NCBI GenBank assembly: GCA_030525875.1
Contig: JAUNDV010000020.1
Location: 1-44,860 of the forward strand
Length of the DNA: 44,860 nt
Direction: 5' to 3'
DNA from: Eubacteriales bacterium
GTDB taxonomy: Bacteria > Bacillota > Clostridia > Lachnospirales > Lachnospiraceae
Part shown: piece by piece, positions 1 through 8,462 of the stretch
Layout: each line of letters begins with the position of its first letter
How positions within the stretch are numbered: position 1 is the stretch's first letter
Translations under genes and position numbers: made by a program
Notes under the pieces: generated by a model
Database searches by the model: none
Told to the model about the DNA's origin: nothing
Seen by the model: the letters and a program-made list of their open reading frames with translations, nothing else

Positions 1-11
1 ATTGCCTTTTT

Positions 12-36
12 AAAGATTCTTCGAGTCTTTTATCTT
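12..36 (+). terminator. Small hairpin upstream of the tRNA cluster
   Basis: Positions 12-19 (AAAGATTC) pair with 23-30 (GAGTCTTT) through eight pairs including one G-U, with a three-base loop, followed by a T-rich stretch. It could be the weak end of a transcript entering from the left or a processing hairpin. What lies upstream is outside the window. Confidence 0.3.
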
Positions 37-65
37 TCGGTATTTGATTTTTGAGGTACTGATAT

Positions 66-139
66 GGCCTGGTGGCTCAGCTGGTTAGAGCGCCGCCCTG
101 TCACGGCGGAGGTCGTGGGTTCGAATCCCATCCGGGTCG
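66..139 (+). tRNA. tRNA-Asp (GTC)
   Basis: Cloverleaf with a 7-bp acceptor stem (66-72 with 132-138, including G-U pairs), a CCGCC/GGCGG anticodon stem, anticodon GTC in the loop CTGTCAC and a GGTTCGAATCC T-arm. The discriminator base is G139. The 3' CCA is not encoded. It is the first of six tRNA genes in a head-to-tail cluster. Confidence 0.96.
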
Positions 140-160
140 TTAACACATGGTTGTGTTTGT

Positions 161-190
161 TTGACACATATGCAGCCGCGTATGTGTTAT
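161..190 (+). other. Perfect hairpin in the tRNA-Asp/tRNA-Tyr spacer
   Basis: Positions 164-173 (ACACATATGC) pair with 178-187 (GCGTATGTGT) through 10 uninterrupted pairs with a 4-base loop. No T-run follows directly, so an RNA processing or stabilising element in the polycistronic tRNA precursor is more likely than a terminator. An alternative pairing of 141-148 with 183-190 is also possible. Confidence 0.45.
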
Positions 191-211
191 TTACATTTAA
201 ATAATTATTTT

Positions 212-293
212 GGATGGGTTCCCGAGTGGCCAAAGGGGGCAGACTGTAAATCTGTTGTCGACGACTTCGGTGGTTCGAATCCACCCCCATCCA
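212..293 (+). tRNA. tRNA-Tyr (GTA)
   Basis: This is an 82-nt class II tRNA with the long variable arm expected of bacterial tRNA-Tyr. The acceptor stem is GGATGGG/CCCATCC (212-218 with 286-292), the discriminator is A293, and the anticodon is GTA in the loop CTGTAAA. CCA is not encoded. tRNA-Val starts 4 nt downstream. Confidence 0.96.
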
Positions 294-297
294 TTAA

Positions 298-370
298 GGG
301 GTCTTAGCTCAGCTGGGAGAGCATCTGCCTTACAAGCAGGAGGTCATAGGTTCGAGCCCTATAGGCCCCA
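298..370 (+). tRNA. tRNA-Val (TAC)
   Basis: The 73-nt cloverleaf has acceptor stem GGGGTCT/AGGCCCC (298-304 with 363-369), anticodon loop CTTACAA with anticodon TAC, and T-arm GGTTCGAGCCC. CCA is not encoded. Confidence 0.96.
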
Positions 371-386
371 TATATTATTTTATTAT

Positions 387-460
<74 letters not shown>

Positions 461-474
461 TTTTTTTATTTATG

Positions 475-500
475 AAAGCTGTTTTATTTGCAACAGCTTT
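475..500 (+). other. Spacer hairpin between tRNA-fMet and tRNA-Lys
   Basis: AAAGCTGTT (475-483) and AACAGCTTT (492-500) form a perfect 9-bp stem with an 8-base loop, followed only by a short mixed T/A stretch. It may be a leaky terminator that lowers expression of the two distal tRNAs, or a processing site. Confidence 0.4.
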
Positions 501-514
501 TATTATGTAAAAAA

Positions 515-587
515 GGGCGTGTAGCTCAGTCGGTAGAGCACTTGACTTTTAATCAAGTTGTCAGGGGTTCGATTCCCCTCACGCTCA
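515..587 (+). tRNA. tRNA-Lys (TTT)
   Basis: The 73-nt cloverleaf has acceptor stem GGGCGTG/CACGCTC with one G-U pair, anticodon loop CTTTTAA with anticodon TTT, and T-arm GGTTCGATTCC. CCA is not encoded. It is separated from tRNA-Phe by 4 nt. Confidence 0.96.
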
Positions 588-591
588 ATAA

Positions 592-664
592 GCCTCGGTA
601 GCTCAGTTGGTAGAGCAATGGACTGAAAATCCATGTGTCGCTGGTTCGATTCCTGCCTGAGGCA
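592..664 (+). tRNA. tRNA-Phe (GAA)
   Basis: The 73-nt cloverleaf has acceptor stem GCCTCGG/CTGAGGC with one G-U pair, anticodon loop CTGAAAA with anticodon GAA, and discriminator A664. CCA is not encoded. It is the last tRNA of the cluster, directly before the terminator. Confidence 0.96.
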
Positions 665-671
665 TGTAGCA

Positions 672-720
672 AACTCGTAGATGACCTTTTTCGAAGGCAT
701 TTACGGGTTTTCTTTTTTTT
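672..720 (+). terminator. Intrinsic terminator of the tRNA cluster
   Basis: AACTCGTAGATG (672-683) pairs with CATTTACGGGTT (698-709) over 12 uninterrupted pairs including two wobbles, and is followed by an 11-nt T-tract. This is a textbook Rho-independent terminator closing the tRNA operon. Confidence 0.85.
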
Positions 721-742
721 GAAAAAATGTTAAACTATCGGT

Positions 743-2326
743 ATGAAAAAATCTAGAAAAAGAAAAAAAAATAATAATTACGGCAGGGATATTTTAAAGA
801 TGATTATATCATTTATTTCTATTGCCCTTGCCATTTTTGTTGTTATATTTGTTTACGAAAAAATACGTAGCGCAAATTTTTTACCATCTATGGAGATGTC
901 CACACTGTCCGATGAGTCAGAATCTGATATTATTAGCCAGAGCGAAAGCGAGGAGGAAAAACTAGGCTTTTTTGTTAATCCAGAAGGAAATACAGTTTAC
1001 TATCTGGAAGATGGAAGTACTGCCTCTGATCTATGGATAGTTGAAGATGATAAACTTTACTATATAAATTCTGATGGATATTTACAGCTAGGAACTTTTA
1101 GTGAAGGTGCTATGGATTATGATACAGATGATTCAGGAGAAATCATTTCCATTAAATATAATATAAATTATAGTCCTTCTGAGGATACAGCCATTCAGGG
1201 ATTTGATAATTTGACAACTAATAAAAATTTATGGGTTTATACTGATAGTAATTCAAAGCTGGGATGTTTCTATTCCCTTATGTATAAATCTACTACTGAG
1301 GCTATGTCATATGTACTTGGAGGAAATTCAAATCCTCAATATTCAAGTCCAAATAGTGTTCAGCTTAAGGATGATTATGTTTACTACCTCCCTTATACGA
1401 ATTCTCCATCTGAAGAGGAACTTCTTATTAACAAGAAGTTATTTAGAATTAAAGCTGGGGATAATAAGTCTTATGTCGGTGCTGAAAATGTAGAAGGATT
1501 TAAGCTTGTAGAGGATAAAATATTTATATATTCTGATGATAAGATTTCTTGTATTGAAGATAGTGATTTTGAAGAAAGCGATACAATAAATACATCCTGG
1601 ATGGAGGCAGAAAGTTTTCTTGTTGATTATGAATCTGAGCCAGGAAACATTTTCCTTACTACTGAGAATGGTATAAGAGCACGTGGATATGATAGCAGTG
1701 ATTATTTTAAGGCAGGTAATTTTTATTATAAATTATCGCCAGAAGGATATATAACTGATGTCAGAGAAAAAAATTCTGTAAATATAGGTGGATATATTTA
1801 TACAGTAGAGAAGGATAAACTTTTTGGAAAAAATGTATCGAGGGTTGTACGTACAGATTCTTCAGGAAGAAAAGAAATAATTTCTTCAGAATTTTCAGGT
1901 AATGTTCAGAACATGCATTATGATTATGAGTCTGGATGTATATTTGCAGAATATTCAGAAAATGATGTTGTTAACAGAATTATAAGAATAGATCTTAGTG
2001 GAGATGTGGATTATTTAGAAGATCAAGGTATTAATGGTGGACAGCTTCAGCTTATTGCCCTTCAGGATAATAAAGCCATAGTTAAAGAGAGTGTAGGAGA
2101 GCTTGTTAATTATTATGCTTTGAGAACTAGAGCAACTGTTCCTCTTGCACTGAGCGTTGAACCTCTTACTATAGACGAATCATCAGTTCCATCTGACAGT
2201 GGAGCTACTATATCTGGAGGTGAATCAGAGATAGTTATTCCTGACGCTCCAGGAGAAGTATTAGACAATGCTTCACCTGATAATACAGATAAGTCAGTTG
2301 TAATAGGAGGCTCTCCGGGACAATAA
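743..2326 (+). CDS. Membrane-anchored extracytoplasmic protein, function unknown
   Basis: The protein has 527 residues. The N-terminus is strongly basic (residues 2-11 rich in Lys/Arg), followed by one hydrophobic segment at about residues 18-41. This suggests a type II membrane anchor with the bulk outside the cell. Residues 75-115 contain aromatic/Gly 'YY...DG' repeats loosely like cell-wall-binding repeats. Residues 150-470 hold recurring beta-strand-like blocks (YYLPY, LFRIKAG, IFIYSDDKI) that resemble DUF5050-type propeller proteins, which is inference only. The last 55 residues are Ser/Asp/Gly-rich and probably disordered. No clear Shine-Dalgarno precedes the ATG. It lies 16 nt before the guanylate-kinase-like gene and may share its transcript. 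I do not recognise a function. Confidence 0.75.
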   Translation: MKKSRKRKKNNNYGRDILKMIISFISIALAIFVVIFVYEKIRSANFLPSMEMSTLSDESESDIISQSESEEEKLGFFVNPEGNTVYYLEDGSTASDLWIVEDDKLYYINSDGYLQLGTFSEGAMDYDTDDSGEIISIKYNINYSPSEDTAIQGFDNLTTNKNLWVYTDSNSKLGCFYSLMYKSTTEAMSYVLGGNSNPQYSSPNSVQLKDDYVYYLPYTNSPSEEELLINKKLFRIKAGDNKSYVGAENVEGFKLVEDKIFIYSDDKISCIEDSDFEESDTINTSWMEAESFLVDYESEPGNIFLTTENGIRARGYDSSDYFKAGNFYYKLSPEGYITDVREKNSVNIGGYIYTVEKDKLFGKNVSRVVRTDSSGRKEIISSEFSGNVQNMHYDYESGCIFAEYSENDVVNRIIRIDLSGDVDYLEDQGINGGQLQLIALQDNKAIVKESVGELVNYYALRTRATVPLALSVEPLTIDESSVPSDSGATISGGESEIVIPDAPGEVLDNASPDNTDKSVVIGGSPGQ

Positions 2327-2342
2327 ATATTTGGAGATAATA

Positions 2343-2918
2343 ATGGGTAAATTATTTTGTATAATGGGTAAGTCTGCTTCAGGTAAAGATACTATATTTT
2401 CCAGAATAATGCAGGAAAGACCGGAATTAAAAACTTATCTTATTTATACTACAAGACCAAAGCGTGAATTTGAAGAAGAGGGTGTAAACTATCACTATGT
2501 TTCAGCCGAAAAACTTAATAGCTTTGAAGAAGAAGGTAAGCTTATAGAAAAAAGAATTTATAATACCATACATGGACCTTGGATATATGCAACAGTTGAT
2601 GATGGACAGATAGATTTGGATAAATATTCATATTTAGTACCAGCGACCCTTGAATCATATGAAAAGCTCAAGAGTTATTTTGGTGTAGATAAAACTGTAC
2701 CTATTTACATTGAAGTTGAAGATGGAATCAGACTTATGAGAGCTTTGAAGAGGGAAATGAAAGAGGAAGTTCCAAAATACAAGGAACTATGCAGAAGATT
2801 TCTAGCTGATGCAGAAGATTTTTCAGAGGATGCCATTACAAAGGCTCATATCAGTAAGAGGTATAATAATCTTGATTTTGAGGCATGTGTAGCGGAGATT
2901 CTTAAGGATATGAGGTAA
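2343..2918 (+). CDS. Guanylate kinase-like P-loop kinase
   Basis: The 191-residue protein has a Walker A loop near its N-terminus (GKSASGKDT). The following TTRPKR segment and the GVNYHYV motif match the GMP-binding core of guanylate kinase (family pattern TTRxxRxGExxGxDYxF). Later motifs diverge: the usual YHGNxYGT region reads HGPWIYAT here. Length fits a single guanylate-kinase domain. I chose ATG 2343 because GGAG (2333-2336) sits 6 nt upstream; an in-frame TTG at 2331 overlaps that ribosome binding site. It sits 5 nt before holB, where Bacillus carries tmk nearby. It is probably a nucleotide kinase, but whether the substrate is GMP is unproven, and a canonical gmk may exist elsewhere in the genome. 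Confidence 0.8.
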   Translation: MGKLFCIMGKSASGKDTIFSRIMQERPELKTYLIYTTRPKREFEEEGVNYHYVSAEKLNSFEEEGKLIEKRIYNTIHGPWIYATVDDGQIDLDKYSYLVPATLESYEKLKSYFGVDKTVPIYIEVEDGIRLMRALKREMKEEVPKYKELCRRFLADAEDFSEDAITKAHISKRYNNLDFEACVAEILKDMR

Positions 2919-2923
2919 AATCT

Positions 2924-3919
2924 ATGATTGGATTTAATGATATAATTGGAAATGAGCTTTTAAAAAGGCAATTTTCAGAGGCTATAAAACATGAGAGTAT
3001 TTCTCATGCCTATATTCTTTCTGGAGAAAAGGGAATAGGAAAAAAAATAACTGCAGAAGCTTTTGCGCTTAATCTTTTATGTGAGAATAGGGATGAAGAT
3101 GGAAATGCTTGTCTTAACTGCCCTTCATGTAAAAAAATTATAGAAAATAATCATCCTGACGTTATCAGGGTTTTACATGAAAAGGATAATATTATTACTG
3201 TAGATGAAATAAGAGAACAGCTTATTGATACTATAGATATAAGACCATATTACGGAAAGTATAAAATATATATTGTAAATGATGCAGATCTTATGAATCA
3301 GCAGGCTCAGAATGCTCTTTTGAAGAGTCTGGAGGAACCGCCGGAATATGTTGTTATAATGCTTTTGTGTCAGGATGAAAAGAATCTTCTGGACACAATT
3401 TATTCAAGAGCATTTAAGGTGAAATTAAAGCCTTGTACAGATAGCCAGATTAGAAGGTATCTGGATGATAATTTTCCTCAGGATGAGGATAGAAAAGATA
3501 TAAGTATTGCATTCTCAAGAGGAAACCTGGGAAGGGCAATTTATCTTATGACCAGTGATGAGTTTCTGGTATGGTATCACAAGATAATTAAGATATGCAA
3601 ATCCGTAAAAAATATGGATACTTTGGAAATACAGCAGCAGATTAAGGAGCTTATATCAGAGTGTTCGGATATATACGAGGCTCTGGATCTTATCCAGCTT
3701 TGGTACAGAGACCTTATGATGTATAAGGTTACAAAGGATATGAATGGTCTTGTTTTTAGCAATGAAAGAAAGGCTCTTATGGATCTTGCTTCTCTTAGCT
3801 CATATGAAGGAATAGAAGAGATAATGGATGCTATAGAAACATGTAGAATAAGATTAAAGGCCAATGTTAATACGGAGCTAGCCCTTGAGTTGTTATTGTT
3901 AAACATGAAGGAGAAATAA
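2924..3919 (+). CDS. holB: DNA polymerase III subunit delta'
   Basis: The 331-residue AAA+ clamp-loader subunit has a P-loop-like segment (GEKGIGKKI, residues 34-42) and a four-Cys zinc site (Cys54 through the CLNCPSC segment). The sensor region NALLKSLEEPP is the hallmark of HolB/DnaX proteins. Delta' works with delta and tau/gamma (dnaX, also in this window) to load the beta clamp. GAGG inside the 3' end of the upstream gene is the likely ribosome binding site. The stop codon abuts the ricT start, so the two are translationally coupled. The gene order holB-ricT-trmN6 matches Bacillus subtilis apart from yabA, which is missing. Confidence 0.93.
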   Translation: MIGFNDIIGNELLKRQFSEAIKHESISHAYILSGEKGIGKKITAEAFALNLLCENRDEDGNACLNCPSCKKIIENNHPDVIRVLHEKDNIITVDEIREQLIDTIDIRPYYGKYKIYIVNDADLMNQQAQNALLKSLEEPPEYVVIMLLCQDEKNLLDTIYSRAFKVKLKPCTDSQIRRYLDDNFPQDEDRKDISIAFSRGNLGRAIYLMTSDEFLVWYHKIIKICKSVKNMDTLEIQQQIKELISECSDIYEALDLIQLWYRDLMMYKVTKDMNGLVFSNERKALMDLASLSSYEGIEEIMDAIETCRIRLKANVNTELALELLLLNMKEK

Positions 3920-4834
3920 ATGGTAAATGTAATCAGTGTTCGTTTTAGACAAGCTGGAAAAATATATTATTTTAATCCCGGTGATTTGAAAATAGAAGCA
4001 GGTGAACATGTAATAGTGGAGACTGCCAGAGGCATAGAATATGGAGAGGTAGTTTTTGGAAATCATCAGGTTGAAGATGAAAATGTTGTTCAGCCACTTA
4101 AGGAAGTTATAAGAGTTGCGACTGATGAAGATATTCAGCATGAAGCAGAAAATAATAAAAAGGAGCTTGAAGCTTTTGTAATATGCTTCGATAAAATAAA
4201 AAAGCATGAGCTTGAGATGAAGCTAATAGATTGTGAGTATACCTTTGATAACAGTAAGATACTTTTTTATTTTACAGCTGATGGAAGAATTGATTTCAGA
4301 GAATTAGTAAAGGATCTGGCATCTGTATTCAGAACAAGAATAGAGCTTAGACAGGTAGGAGTCCGAGATGAAACTAAAATACTTGGAGGTATAGGAGTAT
4401 GTGGAAGAACTCTTTGCTGCCACAGTTATTTGAGTGATTTTGTACCTGTTTCAATAAAAATGGCAAAGGAACAAAATCTTTCACTTAATCCTGTCAAGAT
4501 ATCAGGAGTATGCGGAAGACTTATGTGCTGTCTGAAAAATGAAGAAGAGGTATACGAGGAACTAAACAAGAAGCTTCCAAATGTAGGAGATTATGTAACA
4601 ACATCAGATAATCTTAAGGGAGAGGTTCAGTCAGTCAGCATTTTAAAACAGCTTGTAAAGGTTATAGTAAGTCTTCCTCATGACGAAAAAGAAATAAGAG
4701 AGTATCCTGTATCAGAGCTTAAATTTAAGCCAAGACGTAAGGATAAAAATAATAGTAAAAACGTAGACAAGGAACTGGAAGAACTGGAAAAGCTTGAGAA
4801 AAAGGATAAAAAGAATTCTAAGCTGGATGATTAA
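3920..4834 (+). CDS. ricT: PSP1-domain regulatory iron-sulfur protein RicT (YaaT)
   Basis: The 304-residue protein has the PSP1 C-terminal domain and the six conserved cysteines of the family: Cys161, 166, 167, 198, 203 and 204, in two CGRxxCC motifs. In Bacillus, RicT with RicA and RicF forms an Fe-S complex that promotes RNase Y-dependent mRNA maturation and Spo0A phosphorelay output. The last 40 residues are a Lys/Glu-rich charged tail, probably disordered. The start follows the holB stop with no gap and has an AAGGAG ribosome binding site within the holB end. ricA and ricF are not in the window. Confidence 0.93.
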   Translation: MVNVISVRFRQAGKIYYFNPGDLKIEAGEHVIVETARGIEYGEVVFGNHQVEDENVVQPLKEVIRVATDEDIQHEAENNKKELEAFVICFDKIKKHELEMKLIDCEYTFDNSKILFYFTADGRIDFRELVKDLASVFRTRIELRQVGVRDETKILGGIGVCGRTLCCHSYLSDFVPVSIKMAKEQNLSLNPVKISGVCGRLMCCLKNEEEVYEELNKKLPNVGDYVTTSDNLKGEVQSVSILKQLVKVIVSLPHDEKEIREYPVSELKFKPRRKDKNNSKNVDKELEELEKLEKKDKKNSKLDD

Positions 4835-4839
4835 TTTTT

Positions 4840-5634
4840 ATGAAATATAAAAATGTAGAAATATTTTCAGGCGAAAGAGTTGATTCGCTGGAAAGAAATG
4901 GTTATGAGATAATTCAAAATGAAAAAGGATTCTGCTTTGGAATGGATGCAGTTCTTCTAAGTGCTTTTGCCAAAGTAAAAAAGGGAGAAATTGCTATAGA
5001 CTTAGGAACGGGAACTGGCATTATACCAATACTTTTGGAAGCCAAAAATGAAGGCAAGCTGTACTTTGGAGTTGAAATACAGTCAGAAGTATATGATATG
5101 GCAAAAAGAAGTGTTGAAATGAATGGTATTTCTGATAAGGTACATATATTATGTGGAGATATAAAGCAAATTGCAGAAAAAAGGCAGCTTAGCGAGACTG
5201 ATCCTTACAATGAAAATGACGAAATAAAGGATTTATTTGGAAAATTCAATGTAGTTACTTCAAATCCACCGTATATGAGAGCAAATAATGGCAAACATAG
5301 TATAGAAGAATTTAAAGCTATATCAAGACATGAGGTAAAATGTAATCTTGAGGATGTATGCAGAGCTGCATCAAATCTTCTTAAAGACAATGGAAGATTT
5401 TATATGGTACACAGACCTTTGAGGCTTGTTGAAATAGTTTCTGCTCTTAAAAAGTATAGACTTGAACCAAAGCGAATTAAGTTTGTACATCCTTTTATTG
5501 AAAATGAAGCTAATATGGTATTGATAGAGGCAATTAAAGGCGCAAAGGGTGAGTGCAGGATAGAAAAACCGATTATAGTATATAGTGAACCGGGAAAATA
5601 TACCGAAGAGATATTAGAAATTTATGGATTTTAA
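4840..5634 (+). CDS. trmN6: tRNA1(Val) (adenine-N6)-methyltransferase-like protein
   Basis: The 264-residue class I SAM methyltransferase has a DLGTGTGIIP SAM-binding motif (about residues 50-59) and the catalytic NPPY motif (about residues 146-149) of N6-adenine methyltransferases. It belongs to the YabB/TrmN6 family. The position directly after ricT agrees with the Bacillus yabB location. The target is inferred to be A37 of tRNA1(Val). A few nucleotides separate it from ricT, and there is no strong ribosome binding site, so translation may be coupled. Confidence 0.88.
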   Translation: MKYKNVEIFSGERVDSLERNGYEIIQNEKGFCFGMDAVLLSAFAKVKKGEIAIDLGTGTGIIPILLEAKNEGKLYFGVEIQSEVYDMAKRSVEMNGISDKVHILCGDIKQIAEKRQLSETDPYNENDEIKDLFGKFNVVTSNPPYMRANNGKHSIEEFKAISRHEVKCNLEDVCRAASNLLKDNGRFYMVHRPLRLVEIVSALKKYRLEPKRIKFVHPFIENEANMVLIEAIKGAKGECRIEKPIIVYSEPGKYTEEILEIYGF

Positions 5635-5667
5635 AAATAAAAAATATATGTCTTAATGGAGAAAAAT

Positions 5668-6723
5668 ATGGCTATTTCAGAAAAAAACATTGGTATTGCC
5701 CCATCCGGGGACGAGGCGGTTTTATACACCATAGTAAATAAGAATGGAACAGAAGCATCTTTTTGTAATATTGGTGCTGTATGGGTGAGCATGCTTGTGC
5801 CAGATAAAAATGGCAAGCTGGGCGACGTTCTGTTGGGATATGATACAGCAGATGGAATTTACAATAATCCTGAGTCCTTTGGTGTAATAGTTGGACGTAA
5901 TGCAAACAGAATTGCAAAAGGAAGATTTAAGCTAAATGGAAAAGAGTATCAACTAGCACTTAATAACAATGGAAACAATCTCCATAGCGGACCTGAGGTT
6001 TTTGGAAAAAGATGTTATAAGGCATTAAAGAATGAGGCGGAAAATAGTATTATATTTAGCCTTGTCAGTGAAGAGGGCGATCAGGGATATCCAGGTGAAC
6101 TTGTAGTTGAGGTCAAGTATGAGCTTACTGATGAGGATGAACTTATCATTTCGTACAGACTTGAGGCCACAACTGAAGATACAGTGGCAAATATGACCTG
6201 CCATCCATATTTTAATCTTGCAGGTCATGCCTCAGGAAGTGCTCTTGAGCAGGAAATGCAGATATTTGCAGATGAATTTTGTGAAATAGACGAGACAGTT
6301 TTAGCATCTGGTACTATTGCAAAAGTTGAGAATACTGCATTTGATTTTAGAGAACCTAAAATGATAGGCACAGATATTAAGTCGGCTAATATGCAGCTTA
6401 AGCTAGCAAATGGATATGATCACAATTTCTGTATAAGAGATTATGATGGAAGTCTTAGACAGGCAGCAGTATGTTATGATAGAAATAGTGGAAGAAAGAT
6501 GACAGTCTATACAAACATGCCTGGAATACAGCTATATACAGGAAATTTCCTTGATGAAAATAACAAGGCTAAGGAAGGCGTTTATTATAAGCCTTATGAT
6601 GGATATGCTCTTGAAACACAGTATTATCCTAATGCTATAAATGTTCCAGAATGGAAACAGCCGGTTATTCACAAAAATGAAGTACAAAATTTTGAAACAA
6701 GATATTGCTTTTCAATAGAATAA
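5668..6723 (+). CDS. galM: Aldose 1-epimerase (mutarotase)
   Basis: The 351-residue protein interconverts alpha and beta anomers of aldoses such as galactose and glucose. Family motifs are present: GRNANRI, NNLHSG with the first active-site His, the second active-site His in the CHPYFNLAGH motif, and the C-terminal GIQLYTGNF block that carries the catalytic region. The start is placed at ATG 5668 because GGAG at 5658-5661 is 6 nt upstream; an earlier ATG at 5656 overlaps that ribosome binding site. No galactose operon genes adjoin it. It is an insertion into the oriC-like gene order and probably runs with proC. Confidence 0.9.
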   Translation: MAISEKNIGIAPSGDEAVLYTIVNKNGTEASFCNIGAVWVSMLVPDKNGKLGDVLLGYDTADGIYNNPESFGVIVGRNANRIAKGRFKLNGKEYQLALNNNGNNLHSGPEVFGKRCYKALKNEAENSIIFSLVSEEGDQGYPGELVVEVKYELTDEDELIISYRLEATTEDTVANMTCHPYFNLAGHASGSALEQEMQIFADEFCEIDETVLASGTIAKVENTAFDFREPKMIGTDIKSANMQLKLANGYDHNFCIRDYDGSLRQAAVCYDRNSGRKMTVYTNMPGIQLYTGNFLDENNKAKEGVYYKPYDGYALETQYYPNAINVPEWKQPVIHKNEVQNFETRYCFSIE

Positions 6724-6745
6724 TAAAACATAGGGAGAAGGAAAA

Positions 6746-7561
6746 ATGGATAAAAAGGTCGCATTTATAGGTGCCGGAAACATGGCAAGTGCAGTTATAG
6801 GTGGAATTATAAATTCAAAACTTATTGAATCATCAAATATATATGTATCTAATCCATCTAATGGAAAACTTGAAAGACTTAAAGCAGAATATGGACTTAA
6901 CATAAGCAATGATAACTGCGAAGTTGCAAAAAAAGGAGAAGACCTTGTTTTTCTCTGTGTTAAGCCTATATTTTTACTGGATGTAATAAATGAGATAAAG
7001 GATAGCATAGGTGAAAATACTACTATAGTATCAGTTGCTGCTGGTAAATCTCTTGCAGTTATGGAGGAGGCATTTGGAAAGAAGGTAAAGCTTATCAGAG
7101 TTATGCCTAATACACCTGCTCTTGTGGGCGAAGGATGCAGTGCAGTTGTTGCAAATGAAGAAGCTTCAAAGCCTGAGAACAGACAGGTATTTGATGACGT
7201 ATGCGAGATATGCAGAAGCTTTGGTGAGGTTGTGGAGGTTCCTGAACGCCTTATAGATGTAGCAGGACAGGTTGGTGGAGCATCTCCAGCATGGATATTT
7301 ATGGTTATTGAAGCACTTGCAGATGGAGCGGTTGCAGAAGGTATGCCAAGAGATATGGCTTATAAATTTGCAATATCTGGAGTTGCAGGAGCAGGAAAGC
7401 TTGCACAAAAGAGAGACATGCATCCGGGTGCATTAAAGGATATGGTAACTTCTCCTGGAGGATGTACTATTCAGGGAGTACGTACACTTGAAGAAAGAGG
7501 CGTAAGAGGAGCATTTATTGATGCTGTTATAAGTGCATGTGAGAAAGCAAGAACTCTATAA
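6746..7561 (+). CDS. proC: Pyrroline-5-carboxylate reductase
   Basis: The 271-residue enzyme catalyses the last step of proline synthesis, NAD(P)H-dependent reduction of pyrroline-5-carboxylate. The N-terminal Rossmann motif is FIGAGNMASAVIGG. The central VMPNTPALVGEG and C-terminal SPGGCTIQGV segments are family signatures. A good ribosome binding site (GGGAGAAGG) precedes the ATG. proB and proA are not in the window. It is followed by rsmI after 18 nt. Confidence 0.95.
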   Translation: MDKKVAFIGAGNMASAVIGGIINSKLIESSNIYVSNPSNGKLERLKAEYGLNISNDNCEVAKKGEDLVFLCVKPIFLLDVINEIKDSIGENTTIVSVAAGKSLAVMEEAFGKKVKLIRVMPNTPALVGEGCSAVVANEEASKPENRQVFDDVCEICRSFGEVVEVPERLIDVAGQVGGASPAWIFMVIEALADGAVAEGMPRDMAYKFAISGVAGAGKLAQKRDMHPGALKDMVTSPGGCTIQGVRTLEERGVRGAFIDAVISACEKARTL

Positions 7562-7579
7562 GGATGATATAGATCTAAA

Positions 7580-8434
7580 ATGATGAATAATAGTATGGAT
7601 GATGGAAATGCAAAGCTGTATATATGTGCTACACCTATAGGAAATCTGGGAGATATGTCACAGAGGGCAATAGAGGTACTAAGGTCAGTAGACCTTATTG
7701 CAGCAGAGGATACTAGAAACTCAATAAAGCTTCTCAATCATTTTGATATAAAAACACCTATGACAAGCTATCACGAGTTCAATAAATATGACAAGGCAGA
7801 CGAGCTTGTTACAAAGATACTTGCTGGAACAAATGTTGCTGTTATTACAGATGCGGGTACACCTTGCATATCGGATCCTGGAGAGGTGCTTGTGCAAAAG
7901 TGTGCAGATGCAGGTATAACTATTGTTTCTGTACCTGGTCCAAGTGCAGTAATAACGGCGCTTACACTTTCAGCTCTCAACACAAGGCGATTTGTATTTG
8001 AGGGATTTCTTCCTCCACAAAAGAAAGAAAGATTAAAGGTGCTTGACAGATTAAAAGATGAGACCAGAACAATGGTTTTATATGAAGCGCCTCATCATCT
8101 TATTTCAACTCTTGAAGAATTAAAGAAAATACTGGGTGGTAATCGAAGAATAAGTCTTTGTCGTGAGATGACTAAAAGATATGAAGAGGTTATTAGAACA
8201 TCGATTGACGAGGCTATATCAATGGAGCCTAAGGGGGAATATGTACTTGTAATAGAAGGACGTTCGGAGAAGGAGCTTGAGGAAGAGAAGCAGGATAAGT
8301 TCCTCTCAATGAGTCTTGAGGAACATATGGAGATATACCTGTCTCAGGGAAATGATAAAAAAGAGGCAATGAAGCTAGTTGCAAAGGACAGAGGTATTTC
8401 CAAAAGAGATGTATATAATATGCTTCAAAAATAA
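7580..8434 (+). CDS. rsmI: 16S rRNA (cytidine1402-2'-O)-methyltransferase
   Basis: The 284-residue protein is of tetrapyrrole-methylase fold. Signature segments are the N-terminal TPIGNLGD, AAEDTRNS, TDAGTPCISDPG and VPGPSA. It 2'-O-methylates C1402 in the 16S decoding centre, acting at the same nucleotide as RsmH. It corresponds to yabC of the Bacillus oriC region, here separated from trmN6 by galM and proC. The likely ribosome binding site (AGGATG at 7561-7566) is rather far (13 nt) from the ATG. The in-frame ATGs at 7583 and 7595 are even further from it. Confidence 0.94.
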   Translation: MMNNSMDDGNAKLYICATPIGNLGDMSQRAIEVLRSVDLIAAEDTRNSIKLLNHFDIKTPMTSYHEFNKYDKADELVTKILAGTNVAVITDAGTPCISDPGEVLVQKCADAGITIVSVPGPSAVITALTLSALNTRRFVFEGFLPPQKKERLKVLDRLKDETRTMVLYEAPHHLISTLEELKKILGGNRRISLCREMTKRYEEVIRTSIDEAISMEPKGEYVLVIEGRSEKELEEEKQDKFLSMSLEEHMEIYLSQGNDKKEAMKLVAKDRGISKRDVYNMLQK

Positions 8435-8462
8435 ATTTTCTTTTTAATGTTGGGGAACGTAA

